A stretch of 64,000 nt of DNA from Streptomyces sp. 1-11 (GTDB lineage Bacteria > Actinomycetota > Actinomycetes > Streptomycetales > Streptomycetaceae): the NCBI RefSeq assembly GCF_007176755.1, contig NZ_BJTV01000016.1, positions 62,001 through 126,000 on the forward strand. Reading direction: 5' to 3'. A program made the position numbers and the translations under genes. This document shows positions 16,058 through 24,331 of the stretch, one piece after another (positions within the stretch are counted from its first letter, which is position 1; each line of letters opens with the position of its first letter). A model generated the notes under the pieces. That model was not told the origin of the DNA. It did not search any database and saw only the letters and a list, made by a program, of their open reading frames with translations.

Positions 16058-17587
16058 GTGGCAGCAGCACCAGTCTGGAGTGTCGACCCGCGCACCGGGA
16101 AGCAGCGTGAACAGGTCGCGGTGGAGGCGACGGCCCAGGAGGTGGACGCGGCCGTCCGGGCGGCGCACGCCGCGCGCGGCTCCCTCGCCGACCGCGCCGT
16201 GCGCTCGGCCTTCCTCCGCTCGGCCGCCGCCGGCCTGGAGGCCGCAGCGGACGGCCTGATCGAGACCGCCGACGCCGAGACCGCCCTCGGCCCGGTCCGC
16301 CTCACCGGAGAACTCGCGCGCACGGTCTACCAGCTGCGGGCCTTCGCCGGCATCGTCGACGAGGGCGCCTTCCTGGACGTGATCGTCGACCACCCCGACG
16401 ACACCGCCACCCCGCCCGTCCCGGACCTGCGCCGGTACAAGGTGCCGCTGGGCGTGGTCGCCGTCTACTCCGCCTCCAACTTCCCCTTCGCCTTCTCCGT
16501 GGCCGGCGGCGACACCGCCAGCGCGCTGGCCGCGGGCTGCCCGGTGGTCGTCAAGGCCCACCCCGACCACCCGGCCCTGTCCGAGCAGGTCGCCGCGGTG
16601 CTGCGCCGGGCGGCCGCCGAGCACGGCATCCCCGAGGGGGCCGTCGGCCTGGTGCACGGCTTCGAGGCGGGCGTCGAGCTGATCACGCACCCGCTGGTCG
16701 CCGCCGCGGGCTTCACCGGCTCGGTGCGCGGCGGGCGCGCCCTGTTCGACGCGGCGGCCGCGCGTCCGGTGCCGATCCCGTTCCACGGCGAGCTGGGCTC
16801 GCTGAACCCGGTCCTGGTCACCGAGGCGGCCGCGGCCGAGCGGCCCGAGGCGATCGGCTCCGGACTCGCCGGGTCCATGACCCTCGGCGTCGGCCAGTTC
16901 TGCGTCAAGCCGGGCCTGGTGCTGGTGCCGTCCGGCGACGCCGGCGACCGGCTGCTGAAGTCCCTGGCCGACGCCGTCGGCGGCACCGCCGCCGGGGTGC
17001 TGCTCGACCACCGGATGCGGGACAACTTCATCGCGGGCGTGGCCGAGCGGGCGCAGCTCCCCGGGGTGGAGACGCCGGTCACGCCGGGCGCCGGCGGCGA
17101 GCACACGGTGAGCGCGGGCTTCCTGACGGTCCCGGCGAGCGGTCTGACCGCCGAGGGGGCGTACGACCTGCTGCTGGAGGAGTGCTTCGGGCCGGTGACC
17201 GTGGTGGTCCGCTACGCCGACGACGGCGAGGCCACCGCCGTGCTGTCGCGGCTGCCGGGCAACCTCACGGCCACGGTGCACCTGTCGGCCGGGGAGGCCG
17301 CCGGCGAGGGGCAGGGCGCCCGGATCCTCGCCGAGCTGACCCCGCTCGCCGGACGCGTGCTGGTCGACGCCTGGCCGACCGGGGTGGCGGTGGCGCCGGC
17401 CCAGCACCACGGCGGGCCGTACCCCGCGACCACCTCCACCTCCACCTCCGTGGGCGGCACCGCCATCGAGCGGTGGCTGCGGCCGGTCGCCTACCAGAAC
17501 GCGCCCGAGGCCCTGCTGCCCCCGGAGCTGCGCGACGACAACCCGCTCGGGCTCCCGCGCCGGTTCAACGGCCGGCTGGAGCACTGA
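16058..17587 (+). CDS. 2,5-dioxovalerate (ketoglutarate semialdehyde) dehydrogenase
   Basis: Oxidises 2-oxoglutarate semialdehyde to 2-oxoglutarate, the last step of non-phosphorylative arabinose, galacturonate/glucarate or hydroxyproline breakdown; 509 residues. Aldehyde dehydrogenase features are SASNFPFAFSV (active-site Asn), FHGELGSLNP (general-base Glu near 244) and GQFCVKPG (catalytic Cys near 283). GTG 16058 follows GGAGGG. The KGSADH subtype is indicated by the missing HPDHPALS-to-cofactor insertion pattern of other ALDHs and by overall resemblance, not by a unique residue. The divergent IclR gene supports sugar-acid catabolism. Confidence 0.85.
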   Translation: MAAAPVWSVDPRTGKQREQVAVEATAQEVDAAVRAAHAARGSLADRAVRSAFLRSAAAGLEAAADGLIETADAETALGPVRLTGELARTVYQLRAFAGIVDEGAFLDVIVDHPDDTATPPVPDLRRYKVPLGVVAVYSASNFPFAFSVAGGDTASALAAGCPVVVKAHPDHPALSEQVAAVLRRAAAEHGIPEGAVGLVHGFEAGVELITHPLVAAAGFTGSVRGGRALFDAAAARPVPIPFHGELGSLNPVLVTEAAAAERPEAIGSGLAGSMTLGVGQFCVKPGLVLVPSGDAGDRLLKSLADAVGGTAAGVLLDHRMRDNFIAGVAERAQLPGVETPVTPGAGGEHTVSAGFLTVPASGLTAEGAYDLLLEECFGPVTVVVRYADDGEATAVLSRLPGNLTATVHLSAGEAAGEGQGARILAELTPLAGRVLVDAWPTGVAVAPAQHHGGPYPATTSTSTSVGGTAIERWLRPVAYQNAPEALLPPELRDDNPLGLPRRFNGRLEH

Positions 17588-17632
17588 CCGGAGCGGCGGG
17601 ACGTGGCACGAGGAACCTGGGACACTCACGCG

Positions 17633-18241
17633 ATGGACGTCGAACTCCCCGAACTCCCCTTCCCCCTGCGGACCTACGGTCCCGACGGCAACTGGTCCTA
17701 CGAGGGCGGCGTGCTCACCGGCTGGGCCGGGCCCCGGCAGGACCGGTTCGTGCCGCCCACCGGCGAGGCCCTGGACCCCGCCGCCGACGCGCCCCGGCTG
17801 CTCGGGGCGCCTGAGGGGGACTTCCAGCTCATAGCCAGGGTCACCGTGGGCTTCGGCGCGGCCTTCGACGCGGGCGTGCTGTACGTCCACGTCGGCGACC
17901 GCGCCTGGGCCAAGCTCTGCCTGGAGTACTCCCGGGACGTGCCCACCGTCTGCACGGTGGTCACCCGGGGGCACTCCGACGACGCCAACTCCTTCACCGT
18001 GGAGGGCAGCTCGGTCTGGCTGCGGGTCAGCCGGACCGGGCGCGCCTTCGCCTTCCACGCCTCCCGGGACGGCGTGCGCTGGACCTTCGTCCGGCTTTTC
18101 ACCCTGGGCGAGGAGAAGGAGTCCGGCGCGGCGCTGGTCGGCTTCATGACCCAGTCGCCGCTGGGGGAGGGCTGTGTGGTGACCTACGACCACCTCGAGT
18201 TCCGGGCCGGCTGGCCGGACGACCTGCGCGACGGCAGCTGA
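17633..18241 (+). CDS. DUF1349 domain protein
   Basis: A 202-residue protein covered by a DUF1349 concanavalin-like beta-sandwich: NWSYEGGVLTGWAGPRQDRFV, DFQLIARVTVGFGAAFDAGVLYVHVGDRAWAK, and HASRDGVRWTFVRLF. ATG 17633 gives MDVELPELPF, the usual family N-terminus; a GTG at 17603 is an alternative. There is no signal peptide. The relatives' function is unknown, although carbohydrate binding is often suggested. The stop codon lies inside a 16-base tandem repeat. Confidence 0.8.
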   Translation: MDVELPELPFPLRTYGPDGNWSYEGGVLTGWAGPRQDRFVPPTGEALDPAADAPRLLGAPEGDFQLIARVTVGFGAAFDAGVLYVHVGDRAWAKLCLEYSRDVPTVCTVVTRGHSDDANSFTVEGSSVWLRVSRTGRAFAFHASRDGVRWTFVRLFTLGEEKESGAALVGFMTQSPLGEGCVVTYDHLEFRAGWPDDLRDGS

Positions 18242-18289
18242 GCGCGACGGCAGCTGAGCGCGGCGGCGGCTGAGCGCGGCGGGCGGGGC
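18226..18289. repeat. Four 16-bp tandem repeats spanning a stop codon
   Basis: Units start at 18226, 18242, 18258 and 18274. The first two are identical (GCGCGACGGCAGCTGA) and the others are diverged. The first unit encodes the last residues and stop of the DUF1349 protein, so the 3' end of the gene has been copied behind itself. Confidence 0.85.
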
Positions 18290-18333
18290 GCGGCCGGGGA
18301 ACCGGAGCCGCGCCCCGGCACGTCCCCGCGGGT

Positions 18334-18840
18334 GTGAGCGAAGCGCACCCGGCCACCGGGACCCTCGTGATCAGGACGGCCCTGCCCGCGGAGGCGGGTG
18401 CCGTGGCGGAGTTGCACGTCCGGGCGAGGTCGACGTACTACCCGGACGGCCTCCCGGACGACGGCCTCGACTGGCCGGCCAGGTGGCGCGAGGCGATCGG
18501 ACGGCCCGACGGGCACGTGCTGTGCGCCGTCGAACGGGGACGGCTCGCCGGCATCGCCTCCTTCCGCGCCCCCGAGGGCGGGCCGGCCGGCACGGTCAAG
18601 CTGTTCCAGTTCCACGTCGACCCCGGCCGCTGGCGCGCCGGCGTCGGAACGGCGCTGCACACCGCCTGCGTGGAGCAGTGGCGGGCCGACGGCGTCCGGA
18701 CCGCGGTCCTCGACGTGCACGTGGACAACCGGCGCGCCCAGGCCTTCTACGCACGCCAGGGCTGGGTCCCCGACCCGGAGAACCCGACCGCCGAGGGCGA
18801 CCACCATCTCTTCCTGCGCCTGGCGGTCGCCGGGGAATGA
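18334..18840 (+). CDS. GNAT-family N-acetyltransferase
   Basis: A 168-residue acetyl-CoA-dependent transferase. The acetyl-CoA binding loop is seen as LFQFHVDPGRWRAGVGTALH (R/Q-x-x-G-x-G/A form RWRAGVG). The C-terminal signature VLDVHVDNRRAQAFYARQGWV is typical of the family. GTG 18334 is the best-placed start; a later in-frame GTG at 18367 is possible. The acceptor substrate cannot be predicted. It is probably transcribed from its own promoter, because tandem repeats fill the preceding gap. Confidence 0.87.
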   Translation: MSEAHPATGTLVIRTALPAEAGAVAELHVRARSTYYPDGLPDDGLDWPARWREAIGRPDGHVLCAVERGRLAGIASFRAPEGGPAGTVKLFQFHVDPGRWRAGVGTALHTACVEQWRADGVRTAVLDVHVDNRRAQAFYARQGWVPDPENPTAEGDHHLFLRLAVAGE

Positions 18841-18851
18841 ACGCCGCTGCT

Positions 18852-18861
18852 TGAACGTTCA
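18852..18861. promoter_or_regulatory. Perfect 10-bp palindrome before the DsbA-like gene
   Basis: TGAACGTTCA, 56 bases before the ATG, sits in the only non-coding gap between the acetyltransferase and the thioredoxin-fold gene. It could be an operator or part of a -35 region; the evidence is only the symmetry and the position. Confidence 0.35.
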
Positions 18862-18917
18862 CGTACGCGCGAGGAGAACCCCTCCGCATCCGTACGACCT
18901 GGAGAAGAGCCGAGAGC

Positions 18918-19634
18918 ATGCGCGTCGAAATCTGGAGCGACATCGCCTGTCCCTGGTGTTATGTCGGAAAGGCCCGCTTCGAGAAGGCGCTCGCGGCCTT
19001 CCCGCACCGCGACGACGTCGAGGTGGTGCACCGCTCCTTCGAGCTGGACCCCGGCCGCGCCAAGGGCGACGTCCAGCCGGTGCTGACCATGCTCACCCGG
19101 AAGTACGGCATGAGCGAGGCGCAGGCCCAGGCAGGCGAGGACAACCTCGGCGCCCAGGCCGCCGCCGAGGGCCTGGACTACCGCACCCGTGACCGCGACC
19201 ACGGCAGCACCTTCGACATGCACCGCCTGCTGCACTTCGCCAAGGCGCAGGGCAGGCAGGACGAGCTGCTGCAGATCCTCTACCGCGCCAACTTCGCCGA
19301 GGAGCGGTCCGTCTTCGGCGAGGACGACGAGCGGCTGGTGGAGCTGGCCGCCGAGGCCGGCCTGGACGCAGGGGCCGCCCGGGCGGTCCTCGCCGACCCC
19401 GCCGCCCACGCCGACGAGGTCCGCGCCGACGAGCGCGAGGCCGCCGAGCTCGGCGCGACCGGCGTCCCCTTCTTCGTCCTCGACCGCAAGTACGGCGTCT
19501 CCGGAGCCCAGCCCGCCGAGGTCTTCACCCGGGCGCTGGCCCAGGCCTGGGGCGAGCGCTCCCCGCTGAAGCTGGTCGACGAGGGCGCGGCCGAGGCCTG
19601 TGGCCCGGACGGGTGCGCGGTGCCGCAGCACTGA
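18918..19634 (+). CDS. DsbA-family (FrnE-like) thiol oxidoreductase
   Basis: A 238-residue cytoplasmic thioredoxin-fold protein. The redox motif CPWC is at residues 11-14 (SDIACPWCYVGKARFE). The cis-proline region is GATGVPFFVLDRKYGVSGAQPAEVF. The helical insertion between strands contains FDMHRLLHFAK. There is no signal peptide, so disulfide exchange or polyketide/glutathione isomerase-like chemistry in the cytosol is likely. A C-terminal CGPDGC pair may add a second redox site. The start has GAAGAG upstream. Confidence 0.9.
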   Translation: MRVEIWSDIACPWCYVGKARFEKALAAFPHRDDVEVVHRSFELDPGRAKGDVQPVLTMLTRKYGMSEAQAQAGEDNLGAQAAAEGLDYRTRDRDHGSTFDMHRLLHFAKAQGRQDELLQILYRANFAEERSVFGEDDERLVELAAEAGLDAGAARAVLADPAAHADEVRADEREAAELGATGVPFFVLDRKYGVSGAQPAEVFTRALAQAWGERSPLKLVDEGAAEACGPDGCAVPQH

Positions 19635-19732
19635 GAAACCGCAGGCCGGCGCGGACGTATAAGGAGCACTGGGAGAACCTGCGCGAAAACTGGCGATGGA
19701 CGGCGGGTTCGCCGGGCCGCACAGTGGACCCC

Positions 19733-20794
19733 ATGGAGACCACGGAGACGTTCGAGAGCCTCGTCCGCGCCGAGTTCGCCCCCAGGAGCAGCTACCTCAA
19801 CACCGCCGGAAACGGCCTGCTGCCCGCCCGTACCGTCACCGCCCTGCACGAGGCGGCTCTGCTGCGGGCCGAGGGCCGGCCGCTGCTGCCGCTGTACGAG
19901 GACGTCGAGGCCTGCCGGGCCGCCTACGCCCGGCTCGCCGGCGTTCCGGCCGGCCGTGTCGCGGCCGGCGCCTCGGTCGCCGCGCACACCGCCGTGATCG
20001 CAGCGTCGCTGCCCGCCGGCGCCGAAGTGCTCACCGCCGAGGACGACTTCACCTCGGTGCTGAATCCGTTCCACGTCCGCGGCGACCTCAAGGTGCGGTC
20101 GGTCCCGCTGGAGCGGATCGCCGAGTCCGTCCGCCCGGACACCGCGCTGGTCGCGCTCAGCGCCGTGCAGTCCGCCGACGGACGCGTGGCCGACCTGGCG
20201 GCCGTGCGCGAGGCCGCCCGCGAGCACGGCGCGCGCACCTACGTCGACTTCTCCCAGTCCGCCGGCTGGCTCCCCATGGACGCGGCCGCCTTCGACTTCA
20301 GCGCCACGGTCTCCTTCAAGTGGCTGCTCGGCCCGCACGGCGCGGCGTTCCTGGTGGTCCCGGAGGACCTCGGCGGGCTGAGCCCGGTGCTGGCGGGCTG
20401 GGTCGCGGGGGAGCGGCCGTGGGACAGCTGCTACGGACCGGTCCGGGAACTCGCCCACTCAGCGCGGCGGTTCGACCTCAGCCATGCCCTGTTCACGTAC
20501 GCGGGGCTGCGCCGCTCGCTGGAACTCGTCGAGGAGATCGGGCTGCCCGCCCTGCACGCGCACGCCGTGCGGCTCGCCGACCGGTTCCGGACCGGGCTCG
20601 CCGGCCTCGGCCACGAGCCGGTGCCCGCGCCCGGCTCCGCCATCGTCTCGGTGCCGGGACTCGGCCACCTCCAGCCCGGGCTGAGCGAGGCCGGTATCGA
20701 GGTGTCCGACCGGGCGGGCAATCTGCGCGCGGGTTTCCACCTCTACAACACCCCGGCGGACGTGGACCGGCTGCTGGACGCGCTGTCCCGCTGA
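19733..20794 (+). CDS. Class V aminotransferase-fold PLP enzyme
   Basis: A 353-residue pyridoxal-phosphate enzyme. SSYLNTAGNGLLPARTV forms the N-terminal substrate loop, YVDFSQSAGWLPMD holds the cofactor-binding Asp, and SFKWLLGPHGAAFL holds the Schiff-base Lys. ATG 19733 (METTETFESL) is chosen over upstream in-frame codons that encode unrelated sequence. Relatives include cysteine desulfurase/isopenicillin epimerase-like proteins with unassigned substrates. It is convergent with the ectoine operon, from which a perfect 14-base-pair hairpin separates it. Confidence 0.85.
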   Translation: METTETFESLVRAEFAPRSSYLNTAGNGLLPARTVTALHEAALLRAEGRPLLPLYEDVEACRAAYARLAGVPAGRVAAGASVAAHTAVIAASLPAGAEVLTAEDDFTSVLNPFHVRGDLKVRSVPLERIAESVRPDTALVALSAVQSADGRVADLAAVREAAREHGARTYVDFSQSAGWLPMDAAAFDFSATVSFKWLLGPHGAAFLVVPEDLGGLSPVLAGWVAGERPWDSCYGPVRELAHSARRFDLSHALFTYAGLRRSLELVEEIGLPALHAHAVRLADRFRTGLAGLGHEPVPAPGSAIVSVPGLGHLQPGLSEAGIEVSDRAGNLRAGFHLYNTPADVDRLLDALSR

Positions 20795-20804
20795 CCACGC
20801 GACC

Positions 20805-20844
20805 GGGCCGGAGCCTCCCGTCCCACACGAGGAGGCTCCGGCCC
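20805..20844. terminator. Convergent terminator, perfect 14-bp stem
   Basis: GGGCCGGAGCCTCC (20805-20818) and GGAGGCTCCGGCCC (20831-20844) surround a 12-base loop. It lies between the aminotransferase and the 3' end of the ectoine operon and can stop both. Confidence 0.8.
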
Positions 20845-20869
20845 GGCGGTCGGAGGGGTCTACTCAACC

Positions 20870-21053
20870 GGAGTGAAGTCGCGGGCCCCGATGCTGCGTC
20901 TTCCCGGGGGGCGACCCCCGGACCCCCGGCCGGAAATGCTCACCGGACCGGAGTGAAGTCGCGGGCCCCGATGCTGCGTCTTCCCGGGGGGCGACCCCCG
21001 GACCCCCGGCCGGAAATGCTCACCGGACCGGAGTGAAGTCGCGGGCCCCGATG
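20870..21053. repeat. 80-bp tandem repeat copying the 3' end of ectD
   Basis: Two identical 80-base units (20870-20949, 20950-21029) are followed by a 24-base partial third copy inside ectD (21030-21053). Each unit carries the sequence for the last ectD residues GARDFTPV plus the downstream stretch; the copy next to the gene includes the stop. The unit also contains a CCGGGGGG/CCCCCCGG-type hairpin. This is a recent local duplication, because the two full units show no differences. Confidence 0.92.
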
Positions 21054-21907
21054 AACTCCGGCCTGCGCACCGGCGCCGCGAACGGCTCCACCGCCTTGTT
21101 CTCCACGCTGTTGAAGACGATGAAGACGTTGCTGCGCGGGAACGGCGTGATGTTGTCGCCGGAACCGTGCATGCAGTTGCAGTCGAACCAGGTCGCCGAG
21201 CCGGCCTTGCCGGTGAACAGCCGGATGCCGTACTCGCCGGCCATCTTCGTCAGCGCCTCGTCGGACGGGGTGCCCGCGTCCTGCATCTGCAGCGACTTCT
21301 TGTAGTTGTCCTCGGGCGTGGCCCCCGCGCAGCCCAGGAACGTGCGGTGCGAGCCCGGCATGATCATGAGCCCGCCGTTGGTGTCGTAGTTCTCGGTCAG
21401 CGCGATCGAGACGGACACCGTGCGCATGTTGGGCAGGCCGTCCTCGGCGTGCCAGGTCTCGAAGTCCGAGTGCCAGTAGAAGCCGCTCGCGCCGAAGCCC
21501 GGCTTGACGTTGATCCGCGACTGGTGGACGTACACGTCGGAACCGAGGATCTGCCGGGCCCGGCCGACCACCCGCTCGTCGCGCACGAGCTTCGCGAACA
21601 CCTCGCTGATCCGGTGCACTTCGAAGACCGAGCGGATCTCCTTGGACTTCGGCTCGACGATCGAGCGCTCGTCGGCCCGGATCGCCGGGTCGGCGACCAG
21701 CCGGTCCAGCTCGCTCCGGTAGACCTCGACCTCGTCCGGGGTGATGAGCTGGTCGACGGCGAGGAAGCCGTCGCGCTCGAACGCCTGCAGGTCGGCCGTC
21801 GCGATCGGGCCGGGCGTGTCGGGGGAGCCCCAGACCACCGGGTCCTGGCGGGGCACGGCCACCTCACCGGCGCCGCGGCTGGGGTACAGGTCCGTGACAG
21901 CGGTCAT
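21020..21907 (-). CDS. ectD: Ectoine hydroxylase EctD
   Basis: Fe(II)/2-oxoglutarate-dependent dioxygenase making 5-hydroxyectoine from ectoine; 295 residues, the usual length. The EctD signature region is FYWHSDFETWHAEDGLPNMRTVS, with iron ligands in HSD and later in CNCMHGSGDNITPFPRSN, and the 2-oxoglutarate Arg in PRSN. ATG 21907 follows AGGAGGTGTG and lies five bases after the ectC stop. The gene closes the ectABCD operon. Its final codons are duplicated downstream as an 80-bp tandem repeat. Confidence 0.97.
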   Translation of the reverse strand: MTAVTDLYPSRGAGEVAVPRQDPVVWGSPDTPGPIATADLQAFERDGFLAVDQLITPDEVEVYRSELDRLVADPAIRADERSIVEPKSKEIRSVFEVHRISEVFAKLVRDERVVGRARQILGSDVYVHQSRINVKPGFGASGFYWHSDFETWHAEDGLPNMRTVSVSIALTENYDTNGGLMIMPGSHRTFLGCAGATPEDNYKKSLQMQDAGTPSDEALTKMAGEYGIRLFTGKAGSATWFDCNCMHGSGDNITPFPRSNVFIVFNSVENKAVEPFAAPVRRPEFIGARDFTPVR

Positions 21908-21912
21908 GGGTG

Positions 21913-22317
21913 TCACACCTCCTCGGGCTCGGTGAGCAGCGGGTAGACGCCGTTCTCGTCGTGGTCCTCCCGTCCGGTCACGGGCGGGTTGAACACGCAG
22001 ATGCAGTGGAAGTCCTCCTTGACGCGCAGCGTGTGCCGCTCGTGCCCGTTCAGGAGGTACATGGTGCCGGGGGTGATGGTGTACACCTTCCCGGTCTCGC
22101 GGTCGGTGAGCTCGGCCTCGCCCCGGGTGCAGACGACGGCCTCGATGTGGTTGGCGTACCACATGTTCGTCTCGGTGCCCGCGTACAGGATGGTCTCGTG
22201 CACGGAGAAGCCGACCCGCTCCTTGGCGAGGACGATCCGCTTGCTCTCCCACGTGCCGGACGCGGACTTGATGTGCCGGTCGGTGCCTTCGAGGTCCTTG
22301 AACGATCGGACGATCAC
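21913..22317 (-). CDS. ectC: L-ectoine synthase EctC
   Basis: Cyclises N-gamma-acetyl-diaminobutyrate to ectoine; 134 residues with a cupin fold. [38 protein letters not shown], interrupted here only for description, is the family N-terminus. The metal-site residues lie in [15 protein letters not shown] and [12 protein letters not shown]. It is the third gene of the operon, five bases before ectD and about 66 bases after ectB. Confidence 0.97.
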   Translation of the reverse strand: MIVRSFKDLEGTDRHIKSASGTWESKRIVLAKERVGFSVHETILYAGTETNMWYANHIEAVVCTRGEAELTDRETGKVYTITPGTMYLLNGHERHTLRVKEDFHCICVFNPPVTGREDHDENGVYPLLTEPEEV

Positions 22318-22383
22318 GGTGCTGTACTTCCTCCTGGTCGAACGGTTGCTCCGCGGTGCGGCCGGCGGGCCGCGCGGAGCGGG

Positions 22384-23655
22384 TCAGACGGTCTCGCGGA
22401 CGGCGCGGGAGAGGACGCTGAGGCCCTCGTCCAGCTCGTCGGGGGTGATGGTGAGCGCCGGCAGCAGCTTGACGACCTCGCCCTCCGGGCCCGAGGTCTC
22501 GATGAGCAGCCCCAGCTCGAAGGCGCGCCGGGCGACCCGCGAGGCCCGGTCCTTGCCGTGGAACTCCAGGCCCCACACCAGGCCGCGGCCGCGGTACTCC
22601 TTCACGTCGGCGAGGTTCTCCTCGGTGATGGAGATCAGGGCCTGCTCGACCTGCTCGCCGCGGGTGCGGGTCTGCTTCTCCATGGCGGAGCCGTCGGTCC
22701 AGTAGGTCTCCAGGGCCGCGGTGGCGGTGACGAACGCGGGGTTGTTGCCGCGGAAGGTGCCGTTGTGCTCGCCCGGCTCCCAGACGTCCAGCTCGGGCTT
22801 GAACAGGCACAGCGACATCGGCAGGCCGTAACCGCTGATCGACTTCGACACGGTGACGATGTCGGGCGTGATCCCCGCCTCCTCGAAGGAGAAGAAGGCG
22901 CCCGTGCGGCCGCAGCCCATCTGGATGTCGTCGACGATGAGCAGCATGTCCTGGCGCTCGCACAGCTCGGCCAGCGCCCGCAGCCAGGCGGCGCGCGCGA
23001 CGTTGATGCCGCCCTCGCCCTGCACGGTCTCCACGATCACGGCGGCGGGCTTGTTGAGGCCGGACCCCTGGTCCTCGAGCAGCCGCTCGAACCACAGGAA
23101 GTCGGGGACCTGGCCGTCGAAGTAGTTGTCGAACGGCATGGGGGTGCCGTGCACCAGCGGGATGCCGGCGCCGGCCCGCTTGAAGGCGTTGCCGGTGACC
23201 GCGAGGGAGCCCAGCGACATGCCGTGGAAGGCGTTCGTGAACGACACGATCGCCTCCCGCCCCTTCACCTTGCGGGCGAGCTTCAGCGCCGACTCGACCG
23301 CGTTGGTGCCCGTCGGACCCGGGAACATGACCTTGTACGGCAGGTCGCGCGGGCGCAGCACCAGGTTCTCGAAGGTCTGCAGGAAGCTCCGCTTGGCCGT
23401 GGTCGACATGTCCAGGCCGTGGGTGACGCCGTCCCGGGACAGGTAGTCGATGAGCGCCCGTTTGAGCACCGGGTTGTTGTGCCCGTAGTTGAGCGAGCCG
23501 GCCCCGGCGAAGAAGTCGAGGTACGCGTGGCCGTCCTCGTCGTACATTCGGCTGCCCTGCGCACGGTCGAACACGGTGGGCCAGCCGCGGCAGTAGCTGC
23601 GCACCTCGGATTCGAGGGTTTCGAAGACGCTCAGGTCGGGCTGGGTGATCGTCAC
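22384..23655 (-). CDS. ectB: Diaminobutyrate-2-oxoglutarate transaminase EctB
   Basis: First step of ectoine synthesis: aspartate semialdehyde to L-2,4-diaminobutyrate, with glutamate as amino donor. It has 423 residues. Class III aminotransferase marks are FPGPTGTNAVESALKLAR (phosphate binding), LLIVDDIQMGCGRTG (Asp for the cofactor nitrogen) and VSKSISGYGLP (Schiff-base Lys). It starts 13 bases after the ectA stop and belongs to the same minus-strand operon. Confidence 0.97.
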   Translation of the reverse strand: MTITQPDLSVFETLESEVRSYCRGWPTVFDRAQGSRMYDEDGHAYLDFFAGAGSLNYGHNNPVLKRALIDYLSRDGVTHGLDMSTTAKRSFLQTFENLVLRPRDLPYKVMFPGPTGTNAVESALKLARKVKGREAIVSFTNAFHGMSLGSLAVTGNAFKRAGAGIPLVHGTPMPFDNYFDGQVPDFLWFERLLEDQGSGLNKPAAVIVETVQGEGGINVARAAWLRALAELCERQDMLLIVDDIQMGCGRTGAFFSFEEAGITPDIVTVSKSISGYGLPMSLCLFKPELDVWEPGEHNGTFRGNNPAFVTATAALETYWTDGSAMEKQTRTRGEQVEQALISITEENLADVKEYRGRGLVWGLEFHGKDRASRVARRAFELGLLIETSGPEGEVVKLLPALTITPDELDEGLSVLSRAVRETV

Positions 23656-23668
23656 GGTGGGTCGCTCC

Positions 23669-24187
23669 TCAGTGCGCGGTGGTGGGGGTGAGGGGGCCGA
23701 TGCGGTACAGGACTTCGGGGTCGTGCGGGCCGTCCGGGAACAGGCCGGCCGGGAACAGCACCTCGCGGGTCAGGTCCGCGCCGTGCCGTTCGGCGAAGGA
23801 GGTGAAGAGCCGCTCGGAGGCCGTGTTGCCCGGGGTGATGGTGGTCTCGATGCCGGTGATCCCGCGCTCGTCGGCGAGCCGGGCGGTCAGCCCGTCCAGC
23901 AGTGCGGCGGCGATGCCGTAGCCGCGGTGGGCGGAGTCCACGGCCACCTGCCACACGAGCAGGGTGCGGGGGTCGTCGGGCCGCACGTACCCGGTGACGA
24001 AACCGACGGGCTCGCCGTCCGCGCCGCGGGCCACCGCCGAGGTGGCCGCGAAGTCCCGGCACCACAGCAGATAGCTGTACGAGGAGTTCAGGTCGAGGGT
24101 TTTCGATTCCTTGGCGAGCCGCCAGAGCGAGGCTCCGTCGGTCACCGCCGGTCGGTCTATCAGCAGGTCTGCTGGTGCGGCAGTCAT
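23669..24187 (-). CDS. ectA: Diaminobutyrate acetyltransferase EctA
   Basis: Acetylates L-2,4-diaminobutyrate to N-gamma-acetyl-diaminobutyrate; 172 residues, GNAT fold. Family marks are LDLNSSYSYLLWCRDF near the N-terminus, VWQVAVDSAHRGYGIAAALL as the acetyl-CoA loop, and ETTITPGNTASERLFTSFA. It is the first gene of ectABCD. The 311-base AT-richer upstream region holds the promoter, a palindrome and a GlnR-type box, consistent with osmotic and nitrogen control. Confidence 0.96.
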   Translation of the reverse strand: MTAAPADLLIDRPAVTDGASLWRLAKESKTLDLNSSYSYLLWCRDFAATSAVARGADGEPVGFVTGYVRPDDPRTLLVWQVAVDSAHRGYGIAAALLDGLTARLADERGITGIETTITPGNTASERLFTSFAERHGADLTREVLFPAGLFPDGPHDPEVLYRIGPLTPTTAH

Positions 24188-24268
24188 GCGGATGGAATTT
24201 AGCGAGACAAATTGAAGAATGCACGGGCGGCATCGACGGCACTCACGACCACGCCGATGAAATGTCGG

Positions 24269-24286
24269 GTTTGACCTACATCAAAC
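24269..24286. promoter_or_regulatory. Palindrome GTTTGA-N6-TCAAAC in the ect promoter region
   Basis: Perfect six-base arms, 82 bases upstream of the ectA ATG and within the AT-rich stretch where the promoter should lie. It is a candidate operator. No regulator gene is adjacent. Confidence 0.45.
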
Positions 24287-24315
24287 TATGACAAAGAGTC
24301 TCGCCTGTGGAGTGT

Positions 24316-24331
24316 GTCACATACATGAAAC
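24316..24331. promoter_or_regulatory. GlnR-type box upstream of ectABCD
   Basis: GTCAC-ATACAT-GAAAC matches the GTnAC-N6-GnAAC pattern of the nitrogen regulator GlnR exactly. It lies about 129 bases before the ectA start. GlnR repression of ectABCD has been reported in S. coelicolor, so the site is plausibly functional here. Confidence 0.6.

Noticed and set aside
20890-21020. Repeats behind ectD considered as a CRISPR array or attachment site
   Set aside because: The units are directly adjacent with no spacers, there are no cas genes, and they copy ectD coding sequence, so simple tandem duplication is enough.
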